Positions 19,933-29,371 of a stretch of 64,000 bases of DNA are shown in pieces. The stretch spans positions 3,220,501-3,284,500 of the forward strand of contig NC_015844.1 of NCBI RefSeq assembly GCF_000973105.1, in the 5' to 3' direction. The notes beneath the pieces were generated by a model, which worked only from the letters and a program-made list of their open reading frames with translations, had not been told where the DNA came from and searched no databases. Within the stretch, counting starts at the first letter, position 1; each line of letters opens with the position of its first letter. A program made the translations under genes and the position numbers. This DNA is from Zobellia galactanivorans (GTDB lineage: Bacteria > Bacteroidota > Bacteroidia > Flavobacteriales > Flavobacteriaceae).

Positions 19933-20004
19933 GGCCCGTTCGTCTAGGGGTTAGGACGCCAGGTTTTCATCCTGGTAACAGGGGTTCGATTCCCCTACGG
20001 GCTA
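19933..20004 (+). tRNA. tRNA-Glu (anticodon TTC), copy 2
   Basis: Base-for-base identical to copy 1 across all 72 nt, with an 84-nt spacer holding a small AAACCC/GGGTTT hairpin. There is no separate strong promoter in the spacer, so the two are probably co-transcribed. Confidence 0.97.
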
Positions 20005-20066
20005 CAAAAGGTTCGATGAGGATTGGGGAAGAGGAATTTTAAAAAATTATAACAAGTTAGAAAAAG

Positions 20067-20318
20067 ATGGCAAATCACAAGTCAGCATTAAAAAGAATCA
20101 GAAGAAACGAAGCAGTACGTCTTCGTAATCGCTATCAGCACAAAACTACACGTAACGCAATCAAAAAATTGCGTGGTGAAGAAAGTAAAAAGGAAGCTGA
20201 AGCTTTGTTGCCTAGCGTTGTTAGTATGATCGATAGATTGGCGAAACGCAATATCATTCATGATAACAAGGCGGCTAACTTAAAAAGTAAATTGGCCAAG
20301 CACGTAGCTGCTTTGTAA
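20067..20318 (+). CDS. rpsT: 30S ribosomal protein S20
   Basis: 83 residues, highly basic and helical, beginning [22 protein letters not shown] and ending KLAKHVAAL, the S20 pattern. It binds 16S rRNA early in 30S assembly. It follows the tRNA-Glu pair by 62 bp and ends in a strong hairpin terminator. Confidence 0.97.
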   Translation: MANHKSALKRIRRNEAVRLRNRYQHKTTRNAIKKLRGEESKKEAEALLPSVVSMIDRLAKRNIIHDNKAANLKSKLAKHVAAL

Positions 20319-20334
20319 GATTTAAAACTTATTA

Positions 20335-20374
20335 AAAAAGCCCTGTCGTAAAACTTACGACAGGGCTTTTTTTG
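20335..20374 (+). terminator. Rho-independent terminator after rpsT
   Basis: A 12-bp perfect stem (20340-20351 with 20355-20366, loop AAC) is followed by eight T residues. An A-run on the other side means it could also serve the convergent gene at 20397. Confidence 0.95.
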
Positions 20375-20396
20375 TTTCTATGTATCGCGCTTTGCC

Positions 20397-21083
20397 CTAT
20401 TTGGACATTCTCCGTTTCATTCTTAGAAAACCGATAACAAAGAATAGGTAGCTTATAATGATCAACGACCAATGGATCCTTCTGATAATTGGTGGGGTCG
20501 GTGTTTCATGAATTGTATGAATATACCTTATGACTTTGATAGGAAGGTAGCCAGCGTAAAAAATGAATAGCCCACTGCTTAACCAAAATAAAAGATTCTC
20601 TTTTGTTTTAAAAAGTAAATCGATGGTGAAAAACTTTTTTAAATACATTAAAGTACTGTAAACGAGTATAATTCCCCCGAAAACATAGGCGTATACTTGC
20701 GGCAATTTAATGAAGTTGTCGACGAATGCATTTATCAGGCAGACAACTAAAAAGAAAATACCTCCATAATATATATTCCTTTTGTGTTTGGGGTCATCAA
20801 TATAGAACCTGAATACATAGTAGAAATATAGAAAAAACACCAACATGTAGGTGTTGTATATAAGCCATTTATAATTGCGATAGGTCTCGATTGAAATTAG
20901 ACTGAACTCCTCCTGATAATTGTTTAAAAGATAACTTAGCAGTTCATTTAGAAAAGTGTAAATAAAAATAATAGGTAGATACGTAAGCTTTGATTCGTAA
21001 TATTTAGGATACTTAAACAATGCCAAGCCTACAGTAGCCGCGTAAATGGGAATGAGCGAGTTCAGTAAAATAAAATCTATCAA
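20397..21083 (-). CDS. Polytopic membrane protein, about seven segments, unknown function
   Basis: 228 residues, mostly hydrophobic with about seven likely membrane segments and a basic C-terminus (RMKRRMSK). Start codon TTG at 21083 (MIDFILLNSLIP). No motif tells its function; 7-TM proteins of this look are common in Flavobacteriaceae, sometimes near signalling genes. It lies 32 bp downstream of the lipoprotein gene at 21116 and may be co-transcribed with it. Confidence 0.7.
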   Translation of the reverse strand: MIDFILLNSLIPIYAATVGLALFKYPKYYESKLTYLPIIFIYTFLNELLSYLLNNYQEEFSLISIETYRNYKWLIYNTYMLVFFLYFYYVFRFYIDDPKHKRNIYYGGIFFLVVCLINAFVDNFIKLPQVYAYVFGGIILVYSTLMYLKKFFTIDLLFKTKENLLFWLSSGLFIFYAGYLPIKVIRYIHTIHETPTPPIIRRIHWSLIIISYLFFVIGFLRMKRRMSK

Positions 21084-21115
21084 AGGGCAGTTTTTTTAAA
21101 GAATACATCGAAATA

Positions 21116-21877
21116 TTAGTACGAGTGGCCTTCGTTTTTTGTGGTGCTTCGCTCTGCATAGAAAGGTGCGCTTGAAGCGGTGAAAAAACCGGGTAAAAAC
21201 GAAGCTTCGTTTTTTGTGTTAGGTGTTTGTTCTGTGCTTTTTCGCGGCCCTATAGGGTTGAATTCATTGTCTAAAAGCACTACTTCCCGTTTGCCATCGG
21301 TGCCGTCTACGGTAAAGAACATATGGTCGCCTCCATTTTTGTTGATGGTGGGAGACATCATGATCGTATTTTGCCTGGGGTGTACTACGGGTTTGCCATC
21401 ATTGTATTTTTTTTCATCCGCGTAATTGGCAAAATAGAACCTTAGTGTGGTCAATTCTTCACCTGAGAGTTTGGCTTCGTTCTCGATGTAGGCCAAGTAT
21501 GCTTTTAGGTCCTTGTAATCGTAAGATACGTAACGGGCCGCTTTGAACTTTCCGGGTTTGGAATCGTCGCTGCTGCTTTCCGTTGCGGCATTTTGTGCCT
21601 GTGCTTTCCCTTTGGAAGGCTTTTTGGGGTCTTTGTCTTTTTCTTCCATTGCCCATTCGTAGTTTTCTATGAGGCCTACGCGTCTGCTTTTGTAGTTTTC
21701 GTAGAGTTTGTGGGCTTTGGTGGGAAGGATGATTCCGTTGTTGTAATTGTCGTTTAAAACGGTCTCACAAGGGCAATCGGGGCAGGGTTGTGCTTTTTCG
21801 TCTAGCCGGCATCCCGTAAAAATCAAGAAAAGAAGGAATGTGGCGCAGGTAAGCGCGGCTTGTTTTGAATTTTTCAT
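21116..21877 (-). CDS. Hypothetical lipoprotein with Cys-rich N-terminus
   Basis: 253 residues. A signal peptide ends LIFTGC (Cys23) and is followed by an unusual CPDCPCE cluster at about residues 32-38. A charged, Lys/Ser/Gln-rich linker (about 80-110) precedes a compact region (about 110-205) with DYKDLKAYLAYIENEAKLSGEELTTLRFYFANY and MMSPTINKNG..HMFFTVDG. The C-terminus is polar. I do not recognise the family. Being 32 bp upstream of the membrane protein suggests a functional pair. Confidence 0.7.
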   Translation of the reverse strand: MKNSKQAALTCATFLLFLIFTGCRLDEKAQPCPDCPCETVLNDNYNNGIILPTKAHKLYENYKSRRVGLIENYEWAMEEKDKDPKKPSKGKAQAQNAATESSSDDSKPGKFKAARYVSYDYKDLKAYLAYIENEAKLSGEELTTLRFYFANYADEKKYNDGKPVVHPRQNTIMMSPTINKNGGDHMFFTVDGTDGKREVVLLDNEFNPIGPRKSTEQTPNTKNEASFLPGFFTASSAPFYAERSTTKNEGHSY

Positions 21878-22067
21878 AATGTAAGTTTTTTAAGTTCTAC
21901 TTTTTTACATAAAATTCGGGGGAAGAAAATTTTTGCGCTATAAAGATATCCGAAAAAACGGATAATTGGACCGTCCTTTATGGAAATCCGTAATCTTTGA
22001 ACTGTTAATAGGTGGGAAAAGTAGTAATTTTTGCTTTTTTTTAGGGAAATGCAGGGGGGGCGTAATC

Positions 22068-22110
22068 AAAAAAAATCCCGAATCCCAGATTGTAGACTGG
22101 AATTCGGGAT
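22068..22110 (-). terminator. Rho-independent terminator after rho
   Basis: A 9-bp perfect core stem (22075-22083 with 22102-22110), extended through a mismatch toward the loop, is followed on the minus strand by seven T residues. Confidence 0.85.
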
Positions 22111-22147
22111 GCTGTAAATTTGATATCTTACTTAAATCAATAAAAAC

Positions 22148-23821
22148 TTATTGATTCATAGTCAGTAAAAACTCTTCGTTGTTTTTGGTCTGTTTGATGC
22201 GTTGCTCAATAAATTCCATGGCTTCAACAGGATTCATGTCCGCCAAGTATTTTCTTAGGATCCACATACGCTGAATAGTGCTTTCGTCCAATAACAGGTC
22301 GTCGCGTCTTGTACTTGAAGAGGTAAGGTCGATGGCAGGGAAAATCCTTCTGTTTGATATCTTACGATCCAATTGAAGTTCCATGTTACCTGTTCCTTTA
22401 AATTCTTCAAAAATCACCTCGTCCATTTTTGAACCGGTCTCCGTAAGGGCGGTCGCGATGATAGAGAGTGAGCCACCGTTTTCAATGTTTCGGGCAGCTC
22501 CAAAGAAGCGTTTAGGCTTGTGAAGGGCATTCGCGTCTACACCACCACTCAAAACTTTACCGGAAGCAGGTTGTACCGTATTGTAGGCCCTGGCCAAACG
22601 GGTAATGGAATCTAAAAGAATAACGACATCATGGCCGCATTCTACGAGACGCTTCGCTTTTTCCAGAACAATGTTCGCTACGCGTACATGTTCGGTAGCT
22701 TCTTTGTCAAAGGTGGAAGCAACGACTTCGCCACGTACGTTGCGTTGCATGTCAGTTACCTCTTCGGGGCGTTCGTCTATCAATAAGATGATTTGGTATA
22801 CCTCTGGGTGGTTGGCGGCAATTGCATTGGCAATCGCTTTCAATAGCATGGTCTTACCCGTTTTTGGTTGGGATACGATCATACCTCTTTGTCCCTTTCC
22901 GATAGGGGAGAATAAATCTATGATTCTGGTAGAGATATTACTTTGTCTGTCCGCCAAGTTGAATTTTTCCTGAGGGAAAAGTGGGGTCAAGTGCTCAAAA
23001 GAAACCCGGTCTCTCACCACTTGGGGGTCGATTCCGTTAATTTTGTTGACTTTGATCAAGGGGAAATATTTTTCACCTTCTTTAGGAGGTCTTACATTTC
23101 CTAAAACGGTATCCCCTGTTTTAAGTCCGAATAACCTGATCTGTGATTGCGATACATAGATATCATCGGGAGATGATAGGTAGTTGTAGTCTGAAGAGCG
23201 TAAAAACCCGTAACCGTCTTGCATGATATCTAGAACCCCTTCGCTTTCTATAATGCTGTCAAATTCAAATTCGGGTTCTTTGTACCTGTTTTTTAGGTCC
23301 TTGTCAAAATTACTTTTGTCATAGGTCGTTTTTTGATGACGTTGGTTCTTGTTGCTATTGGGATTGTTGGAGTTACCGCTGGGGGTATTTTGATTCTTGT
23401 GCTGTGGGTTGCCCTTAGCTTCCCTTTTTGCAGGGCCGGAATTGGTCTTTACCGGTCTTGGGCGAGGTTTTTTGACTTCGGAAGGTGGTACCGTTGACGC
23501 TGGTGCCGCTTCCGTAGTTTCCTGTTTTTCCGGTTTTTCCGAGGTTTCTGCCTTTTCCTTTTTATCGGGAGCGGAAGCTTTGGTTGTTGGTTTCTTGGTT
23601 TCGGTTGCCGTTCTTGGTTTACGTGCTCTAGGTTTGGGTTTTTCCTCTGTTTTTGGAGCAGTTACTTCTGCTACAACTTTAGGATTGGCTGCTTGTACAT
23701 CTAAGATTTGATAAACAAGGTCCAGTTTTTTTAAGGTTTTGAACTTTGGCACGTTAAGGCCTTTGGCAATTTCCTGCAATTCAGGCAGTTTTTTTGCTTT
23801 TAAATCTGAAATTTCAAACAT
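22148..23821 (-). CDS. rho: Transcription termination factor Rho with disordered insertion
   Basis: 557 residues, longer than E. coli Rho (419). The N-terminal Rho_N helix region is at 1-45. About 50-180 is a low-complexity stretch rich in Lys, Pro, Thr, Glu, then Asn/Gln. The RNA-binding cold-shock-like domain ([14 protein letters not shown]) is at about 195-260 and the ATPase carries Walker A SQPKTGKT at 317-324. The Q-loop/R-loop regions and [11 protein letters not shown] are intact. Known: Bacteroidota Rho proteins carry such intrinsically disordered insertions, linked in Bacteroides to condensate formation. A strong terminator follows the gene. Confidence 0.96.
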   Translation of the reverse strand: MFEISDLKAKKLPELQEIAKGLNVPKFKTLKKLDLVYQILDVQAANPKVVAEVTAPKTEEKPKPRARKPRTATETKKPTTKASAPDKKEKAETSEKPEKQETTEAAPASTVPPSEVKKPRPRPVKTNSGPAKREAKGNPQHKNQNTPSGNSNNPNSNKNQRHQKTTYDKSNFDKDLKNRYKEPEFEFDSIIESEGVLDIMQDGYGFLRSSDYNYLSSPDDIYVSQSQIRLFGLKTGDTVLGNVRPPKEGEKYFPLIKVNKINGIDPQVVRDRVSFEHLTPLFPQEKFNLADRQSNISTRIIDLFSPIGKGQRGMIVSQPKTGKTMLLKAIANAIAANHPEVYQIILLIDERPEEVTDMQRNVRGEVVASTFDKEATEHVRVANIVLEKAKRLVECGHDVVILLDSITRLARAYNTVQPASGKVLSGGVDANALHKPKRFFGAARNIENGGSLSIIATALTETGSKMDEVIFEEFKGTGNMELQLDRKISNRRIFPAIDLTSSSTRRDDLLLDESTIQRMWILRKYLADMNPVEAMEFIEQRIKQTKNNEEFLLTMNQ

Positions 23822-24014
23822 TAAGTAGGATATAAATTATACGTCTCTTGTATTGATAAGAAGTGAATTGTTATCTGAGTATTACGAGGGAAAGATTTCC
23901 CAATAGGTAAGTGTAATAACTAATAATCTCACAATATTACGAATTATTTTGCTTGTGACATCGATTTTTTTCAAAAAGACGTGTATTTTTGTAGAGTAAA
24001 ATGGAGTTTAGGCA

Positions 24015-24425
24015 ATGATTCAAAGAATACAAACAGTTTATTTGCTCATAGTTGTATTGGTGGCGGGAGTACTGCCGTTCTGGGTGAATCTCTGGTCTGA
24101 TGCGGAAGGAAACGAGATTTTTGCGAGCAATGAAATCTTTATTTCGCTTACATTTTATATTTCGTCATTATTGGCGCTTATTGCCATAGTGATGTTCAAA
24201 AACAGGAAAAATCAATTTGTGATGAACAGATTGAACATGATATTGAATCTTTTTTTACTAGGATTTTTCGTTTACCGGTCGCTAAATTTATCCGGAGAGA
24301 TCTCGGTCTCGGAGAAGGGTATTGGGATGCTGATTCCTATTATTTCTATCGTTTTTCTGGTCCTTGCCAATAGGGCTATCAAGAAGGATGAGGATCTTGT
24401 AAAATCTGTTGATCGTCTACGATAA
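24015..24425 (+). CDS. DUF4293 four-helix membrane protein
   Basis: 136 residues with four predicted membrane helices, the first at MIQRIQTVYLLIVVLVAGVLPF. This matches DUF4293, a Bacteroidota family of unknown function that is regularly next to and divergent from rho, as here. A TATTTTTG box at 23984-23991 lies 23 bp before the ATG and probably forms its promoter. Confidence 0.87.
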   Translation: MIQRIQTVYLLIVVLVAGVLPFWVNLWSDAEGNEIFASNEIFISLTFYISSLLALIAIVMFKNRKNQFVMNRLNMILNLFLLGFFVYRSLNLSGEISVSEKGIGMLIPIISIVFLVLANRAIKKDEDLVKSVDRLR

Positions 24426-24453
24426 ACCTAACATCTTAGTAGTATTAGTGCGT

Positions 24454-24484
24454 AAAACCCGGAGTAGTTACCGGGTTTTTTTAT
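24454..24484. terminator. Bidirectional terminator between DUF4293 and phosphodiesterase genes
   Basis: A 9-bp perfect stem (24454-24462 with 24471-24479) ends in seven T residues on the plus strand; the minus side reads into a shorter T-run. It separates convergent genes. Confidence 0.85.
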
Positions 24485-24979
24485 TTATCGTTTTCCGAGT
24501 TCTACAACTTCTAGGTCCTTTATATCCATTCCGTCGATAACAAACCGTAACATGGTACGCACCTGGTGAAAGCCGTGTTTGCCACAGGCCCCCGGGTTCA
24601 TATGGAGTACGCCAAGCTTTTGGTCCATCATGACCTTAAGGATATGCGAATGTCCACAAATGAACAGTTTGGGAGGGTTGGCCTTGATGATGTCACGGGT
24701 CCTGCCATTGTATTTTGGAGGGTAGCCGCCGATGTGGGTCATAAGTACTTCTACGCCTTCGCAGAAAAAACGGTCGTTCAGTGGAAATTCCTTTTGAATG
24801 ATATGGTCGTCAATATTTCCGTAAACGGCTCTTAGGGGTTTAATACTTCGCAAGGTGTCGGTTACCTTTAAACTGCCAATATCGCCTGCGTGCCATATTT
24901 CATCCGCCTGACGGGCATATTTTAATATGGTGTCGTCTATATGTGAATGGGTGTCGGAAAGCAATAGAATTTTGGTCAT
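24485..24979 (-). CDS. YfcE/MJ0936-type metallophosphodiesterase
   Basis: 164 residues, normal for the small calcineurin-like family. Metal-binding motifs are in order: LSDTHSH (7-13), HAGDIG (about 30-35), GNID (about 54), TH and GHSH (about 109). It acts in the cytosol on phosphodiesters; the natural substrate is unknown. It stands alone, converging on the DUF4293 gene. Confidence 0.92.
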   Translation of the reverse strand: MTKILLLSDTHSHIDDTILKYARQADEIWHAGDIGSLKVTDTLRSIKPLRAVYGNIDDHIIQKEFPLNDRFFCEGVEVLMTHIGGYPPKYNGRTRDIIKANPPKLFICGHSHILKVMMDQKLGVLHMNPGACGKHGFHQVRTMLRFVIDGMDIKDLEVVELGKR

Positions 24980-25093
24980 ATGGTCTTGTGAAAATTAGGG
25001 AAAATGGCTTCGGCCTTATCAATATTTTTAGGGGCATTGTTCTGTTTGGTCAAAGAGAAGTATCTTTGAGGCTCACAAAATTAAAGGTTTCGG

Positions 25094-25846
25094 TTGAGAT
25101 ATTTCGTTGAATTTTCATACTTGGGCAGGGACTATCACGGTTGGCAGAACCAGCCGAATGCCATAACGGTGCAAGAGGTTCTTGAAAAAGCATTTTCTAC
25201 CCTGTTGCGAGAGCCTGTGGCCTTGGTCGGTGCCGGACGGACCGATGCAGGGGTGCACGCCAAGCAAATGTACGCCCATTTTGATGTTGAGGGGATTGAA
25301 GACCTGCAACGCCTGGTGTATCGGTTGAACGCTTTTCTTCCCGAAGCTATTGCCGTACACGATGTTTTTGAGGTGCCCGCCAATTCACACGCCCGTTTTG
25401 ATGCCGAGGAACGAAGCTATGAGTATTGGGTGGTGCAGGAGAAGAACCCCTTTTATACCGACTTTGCACACTACGTAAAACATCGGTTGGATATAGATCG
25501 TATGAACCGAGCGGCCGAACTTCTCTTGCAGTTTGAAGATTTTGAATGCTTTTCAAAATCGAATACCGATGTAAAAACCTATTTGTGCGATGTTAAAAAA
25601 GCGGTCTGGGAAATGAAGGATGACCGGCTCGTCTTTACCATAACCGCCGACCGTTTTTTGAGAAATATGGTGCGCGCGGTCGTGGGGACGCTCCTGGAAG
25701 TAGGGATGGAGAAAATAGGCCCAAGCGATGTTAAATCAATCATAAATAGCAAGAACAGAAGTAATGCCGGCCCATCGGTACCGGCAAAAGGGCTATATTT
25801 GACCTCTGTTTTATACCCCAAAAAGATTACGAAAAAGCATGGATAA
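25094..25846 (+). CDS. truA: tRNA pseudouridine(38-40) synthase
   Basis: 250 residues. The catalytic Asp is Asp51 in GAGRTDAGVHA. Conserved RSY-type segment ERSYEYWV and the C-terminal F..ADRFLRNMVRAVVGTLLEVG block are intact. The start is TTG at 25094 (MRYFVEFSYLGRDYHGWQ); no better in-frame ATG matches the family N-terminus. The last 8 bp overlap the ABC transporter start, implying translational coupling. Confidence 0.95.
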   Translation: MRYFVEFSYLGRDYHGWQNQPNAITVQEVLEKAFSTLLREPVALVGAGRTDAGVHAKQMYAHFDVEGIEDLQRLVYRLNAFLPEAIAVHDVFEVPANSHARFDAEERSYEYWVVQEKNPFYTDFAHYVKHRLDIDRMNRAAELLLQFEDFECFSKSNTDVKTYLCDVKKAVWEMKDDRLVFTITADRFLRNMVRAVVGTLLEVGMEKIGPSDVKSIINSKNRSNAGPSVPAKGLYLTSVLYPKKITKKHG

Positions 25847-27605
25847 AAATTCGGGAAAAGCATTTGATATTCGATTGTTCAGACGCTTATTGGCGCATAC
25901 CCGACCTTATCGGTTGACCTTTTACGGGGTGGCCCTTGCGGCTATTTTGCTTTCTGCATTTGCGGTAATGACACCGATCATCGTGCAAAAGATTGTCGAT
26001 GATGCCATTAAGGTGGGCGATCAAGAAAAATTACTGTGGCTGACCATCGCTATGGGCGTTGTCTTGCTCGGCCAGGTAAGCTGCCAACTTGCCTTTAACT
26101 ATTATGCCAACTGGCTGGGCGAATCGGTCATCAAAGATATTCGGATCAACCTTTTCAAACATATGTTGGGGTTTCGGATGAAGTATTTCGATAGCTCTTC
26201 CCTAGGGGTCTTGGTTACCCGTGCCGTTGCCGATATGCAGCGGATCGGGGAGATTTTTAGCCAAGGATTTTTTGTGATCGTTGCCGATTTGTTGAAAATG
26301 TTGGTGGCCGCGGTGGTAATGCTGATAATGAACTGGAGGCTGGCCCTCATAGTTTTTGCCATCTTGCCCTTGATCCTTTATGCGACACGTCTGTTTCAGA
26401 AGGCCATGAAGGTGGCGTTCGCCGAAGTAAGATTACAGGTTTCCAACCTCAATTCTTTTGTGCAGGAGCGGATTACGGGTATGAAAATCGTTCAGCTCTT
26501 TACCCGTGAAAAAATCGAAAGCGAGAAATTTAGGATTATCAATGAAAAACATAAAAATGCGTGGTTGAAGACCGTTTGGTACAACTCTATCTTTTTCCCG
26601 ATTGCGGAAATCGTTTCGTCTATAGCAGTGGGACTCATTGTTTGGTACGGGGGGCTTCAAAATGTATCTAACCTTTCCAAGGAAGAACTCGGTACTTTGT
26701 TCGCCTTTATTCTGCTGATCGATATGCTTTTCCGTCCGTTGCGGCAAATCGCCGATAAGTTCAATACCTTACAAATGGGTATGGTGGCGGCCAATAGGGT
26801 GTTCAAGATATTGGATACCCAAAGCAATATTCAAGATGTCGGTACCATTGTAAAAGACGATGTACGTGGCAATATTAAGTTTGAAAATGTCCATTTCGGA
26901 TATTTGGAGGATGAGGAGGTTTTACACGGTATTTCCTTTGAGGTCGAAGTAGGGGAAACAGTGGCCATTGTGGGGGCCACTGGGGCCGGAAAATCTACAA
27001 TCATCAACCTGTTGAATCGCTTTTATGAAATCAACTCCGGAACGATCCGGATAGACGGAATCGATATAAAGGACTTTAGTCTTGCTTCCTTGAGAGGGAA
27101 AATTGCGGTCGTGCTTCAAGATGTGTTCCTGTTTGCGGATACAATAGAAAACAATATATCGCTTAAGAACGAATCGATCGGCCTTGACCGTATAGTAGCG
27201 GCGGCCAAACAAATCGGGGTAGACGAATTTATAAGCAGTCTTCCGGGCGGTTATAACTATAACGTAAAGGAAAGGGGTACCATGTTATCGAGCGGGCAAC
27301 GCCAATTGATAGCCTTTTTGCGTGCCTATGTAAGCAATCCTAGTATTTTGGTTTTGGACGAAGCCACTTCTTCGGTAGACACCTATTCAGAGCAATTGAT
27401 ACAAAGGGCTACGGAAAAAATAACCGAGGGAAGGACTTCGATCATTATTGCACACCGTTTGGCCACAATCAAAAAGGCCGATAAGATAATTGTGATGGAT
27501 GAGGGGAGGATTGTAGAAACGGGCACGCACAAACAATTGCTGAAGAAGGGCGGATACTATAAAAACCTTTACGAAGCCCAGTTTCTTGCCGAAGAAGTGG
27601 CCTAG
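25839..27605 (+). CDS. ABC exporter, fused membrane-ATPase half-transporter (MsbA/LmrA type)
   Basis: 588 residues. Six membrane helices (about 20-310) with ABC_membrane features, then the nucleotide-binding domain: Walker A GATGAGKST (about 380), Q-loop VVLQDVFLF, signature LSSGQRQ, Walker B ILVLDEATS and switch His in IIAHRLATI. It works as a homodimer or with an unlinked partner. The cargo could be lipid or drug; genes of this type commonly follow truA in Flavobacteriaceae. Its stop abuts the convergent cdaA stop with no intervening base. Confidence 0.93.
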   Translation: MDKNSGKAFDIRLFRRLLAHTRPYRLTFYGVALAAILLSAFAVMTPIIVQKIVDDAIKVGDQEKLLWLTIAMGVVLLGQVSCQLAFNYYANWLGESVIKDIRINLFKHMLGFRMKYFDSSSLGVLVTRAVADMQRIGEIFSQGFFVIVADLLKMLVAAVVMLIMNWRLALIVFAILPLILYATRLFQKAMKVAFAEVRLQVSNLNSFVQERITGMKIVQLFTREKIESEKFRIINEKHKNAWLKTVWYNSIFFPIAEIVSSIAVGLIVWYGGLQNVSNLSKEELGTLFAFILLIDMLFRPLRQIADKFNTLQMGMVAANRVFKILDTQSNIQDVGTIVKDDVRGNIKFENVHFGYLEDEEVLHGISFEVEVGETVAIVGATGAGKSTIINLLNRFYEINSGTIRIDGIDIKDFSLASLRGKIAVVLQDVFLFADTIENNISLKNESIGLDRIVAAAKQIGVDEFISSLPGGYNYNVKERGTMLSSGQRQLIAFLRAYVSNPSILVLDEATSSVDTYSEQLIQRATEKITEGRTSIIIAHRLATIKKADKIIVMDEGRIVETGTHKQLLKKGGYYKNLYEAQFLAEEVA

Positions 27606-28394
27606 TTATTCTATCAGGTCGTCTTTAATGATTCCGATAAGTTCGTCTATACTGCCGTAATCGGTGAATTTCCCATTCTTTATATAAGATATGTTCCCGG
27701 TCTCTTCACTTACGACCAGGGCCAAGGCATCGGTTTTTTCGGTAATCCCGACAGCGGCCCTATGGCGAAGACCGAAACGAAGCGGAATGTTTCTTTCGTT
27801 CGAGACCGGAAGGATAACGCGGGTGGCTACGATATAGTTGTTCTCAATGACCGCGGCACCATCGTGGAGCGGACTGTTCTTGTAAAAGATGCTCTCTAGA
27901 ATGGGCTTGTTCACTTCTATGTACATTTTGTCTCCTGACGATCGTACAAAATCGAGGGAGTTGTTCCGTTCTATAATGATCAAGGCCCCTGTTTTCGTTG
28001 AGCTCATTTTTTTACATGCGGAAAGAATGGCATCGACATCTACGCTAACGCTGGCACCGTCTTGGCGTAAAAATTTAAAATGTTTGATGAAGTTTCGCTT
28101 GTTGGCAAAATTGGTCGAACCGATCATCAAAAGAAATTTCCGTATCTCTTGCTGGAACACGATGATCAAGGCGATCAATCCTACTTGCATGAAGGCACCG
28201 ACCATGCTGCTGATCATTTCCATGCCGAGAAGTTCGGTGAGTTTCCAAAAACCCCAAACGATAACGATGCCAATAAAAATATTGATGGCTACGGAGCCCC
28301 GTACCAACTTGTAGATGTAGTACAACAGTACCGCTACCAGAAAAATATCGAGAACGTCGGTAACCTTAAATTCTAAAAAATCTAGAAAATCCAA
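27606..28394 (-). CDS. cdaA: Diadenylate cyclase CdaA
   Basis: 262 residues. Three N-terminal membrane helices (about 1-80) are followed by the DisA_N (DAC) domain. The active-site motifs are HDGAAVI and the GLRHRAAVG (RHR) motif, so it is predicted to make c-di-AMP from two ATP, a messenger controlling osmolyte and envelope homeostasis. It follows folP by 43 bp on the same strand. Its 3' end touches the ABC exporter's 3' end, so no room exists for a dedicated terminator. Confidence 0.94.
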   Translation of the reverse strand: MDFLDFLEFKVTDVLDIFLVAVLLYYIYKLVRGSVAINIFIGIVIVWGFWKLTELLGMEMISSMVGAFMQVGLIALIIVFQQEIRKFLLMIGSTNFANKRNFIKHFKFLRQDGASVSVDVDAILSACKKMSSTKTGALIIIERNNSLDFVRSSGDKMYIEVNKPILESIFYKNSPLHDGAAVIENNYIVATRVILPVSNERNIPLRFGLRHRAAVGITEKTDALALVVSEETGNISYIKNGKFTDYGSIDELIGIIKDDLIE

Positions 28395-28437
28395 TATCGG
28401 AGGTGTTTTTGTAAAATTAGCAAAATCCCTTAAATTT

Positions 28438-29265
28438 TTATTCAGGTTTTAATCGTTCTGCAAGTTTAACACATTCATAGGCTTCTTTAACGTCATGAAC
28501 CCTTAAAATATTGGCTCCGCCCATTAATGAGGCCATATGAAGGGCGGTTGTACCATTGAGTGCGTTTTTTGCGTCGGTTTCAAGTACTTTATAAATCATC
28601 GACTTTCTGCTGATCCCTATTAATAATGGGTGTTCTAGAGTCTGGAAAAGATCAAGCTTTTGAAGTATTTCGTAATTCTGTGATAGGGTTTTGGCAAAAC
28701 CGAAACCGGGATCGATAATAAGGTCGATCATGCCCAAGGCCTTTGCGGCGGCAATTCGTTCCGAAAAATAGGCAATGATATCGACCAAAAGATTGTCGTA
28801 TGCCGTTTGTTGTTGCATGGTCTGCGGATTGCCCCTCATGTGCATCATGATGTAGGGGGCGTGGTACTCCGCTACCGTTTGTAGCATATTGGGGTCGAGC
28901 TTGCCTGCCGAAATGTCGTTTATGATGGCCGCACCGGCATTGAGACATGCTGATGCCACCTTGCTCCTGAACGTGTCTATCGACAAGATAATATCAGGAA
29001 AGTGGTCTAGCAAGAGTCGGGTCAGCGGAAGCATGCGTTTGAGTTCCTCCTCTTCGGTTACGTAATCTGCCCCGGGGCGCGAACTGTAACCGCCGACATC
29101 GATGAAGGTGGCGCCATCGTTCAGCATCTTTTCGGTCTGCTTTAGAATGGCGTTCTTATCGCGATATTTTCCGCCGTCATAAAATGAATCGGGCGTATGG
29201 TTTAGAATGCCCATTACTTTTGGGGTAGAGAGGTCGATTAAGCGGCCTTTGCAATTTAGGGTCAT
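28438..29265 (-). CDS. folP: Dihydropteroate synthase
   Basis: 275 residues. Signature segments: GILNHTPDSFYDGG (about 19-32), DVGGYSSRPGA (about 57-67), DTFRS, NDISAG, and LIDPGFGFAKT, with ISRKS near 212. It joins p-aminobenzoate to dihydropterin pyrophosphate in folate synthesis. The likely operon partner is cdaA, a pairing common in Bacteroidota. Confidence 0.95.
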   Translation of the reverse strand: MTLNCKGRLIDLSTPKVMGILNHTPDSFYDGGKYRDKNAILKQTEKMLNDGATFIDVGGYSSRPGADYVTEEEELKRMLPLTRLLLDHFPDIILSIDTFRSKVASACLNAGAAIINDISAGKLDPNMLQTVAEYHAPYIMMHMRGNPQTMQQQTAYDNLLVDIIAYFSERIAAAKALGMIDLIIDPGFGFAKTLSQNYEILQKLDLFQTLEHPLLIGISRKSMIYKVLETDAKNALNGTTALHMASLMGGANILRVHDVKEAYECVKLAERLKPE

Positions 29266-29371
29266 ATATGATAAAGTTGAAGCGGTATCCCTTGATTAAC
29301 CAAGTTTAAAACACGAACTTTGAACAATTCAAAATTTTGAGTGAAATTTACGCAAATTAGAAAGGATAGCC

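Noticed and set aside
24566-24835. Plus-strand 89-residue ORF
   Set aside because: Lies fully inside the well-conserved phosphodiesterase gene on the other strand and has no recognisable features.
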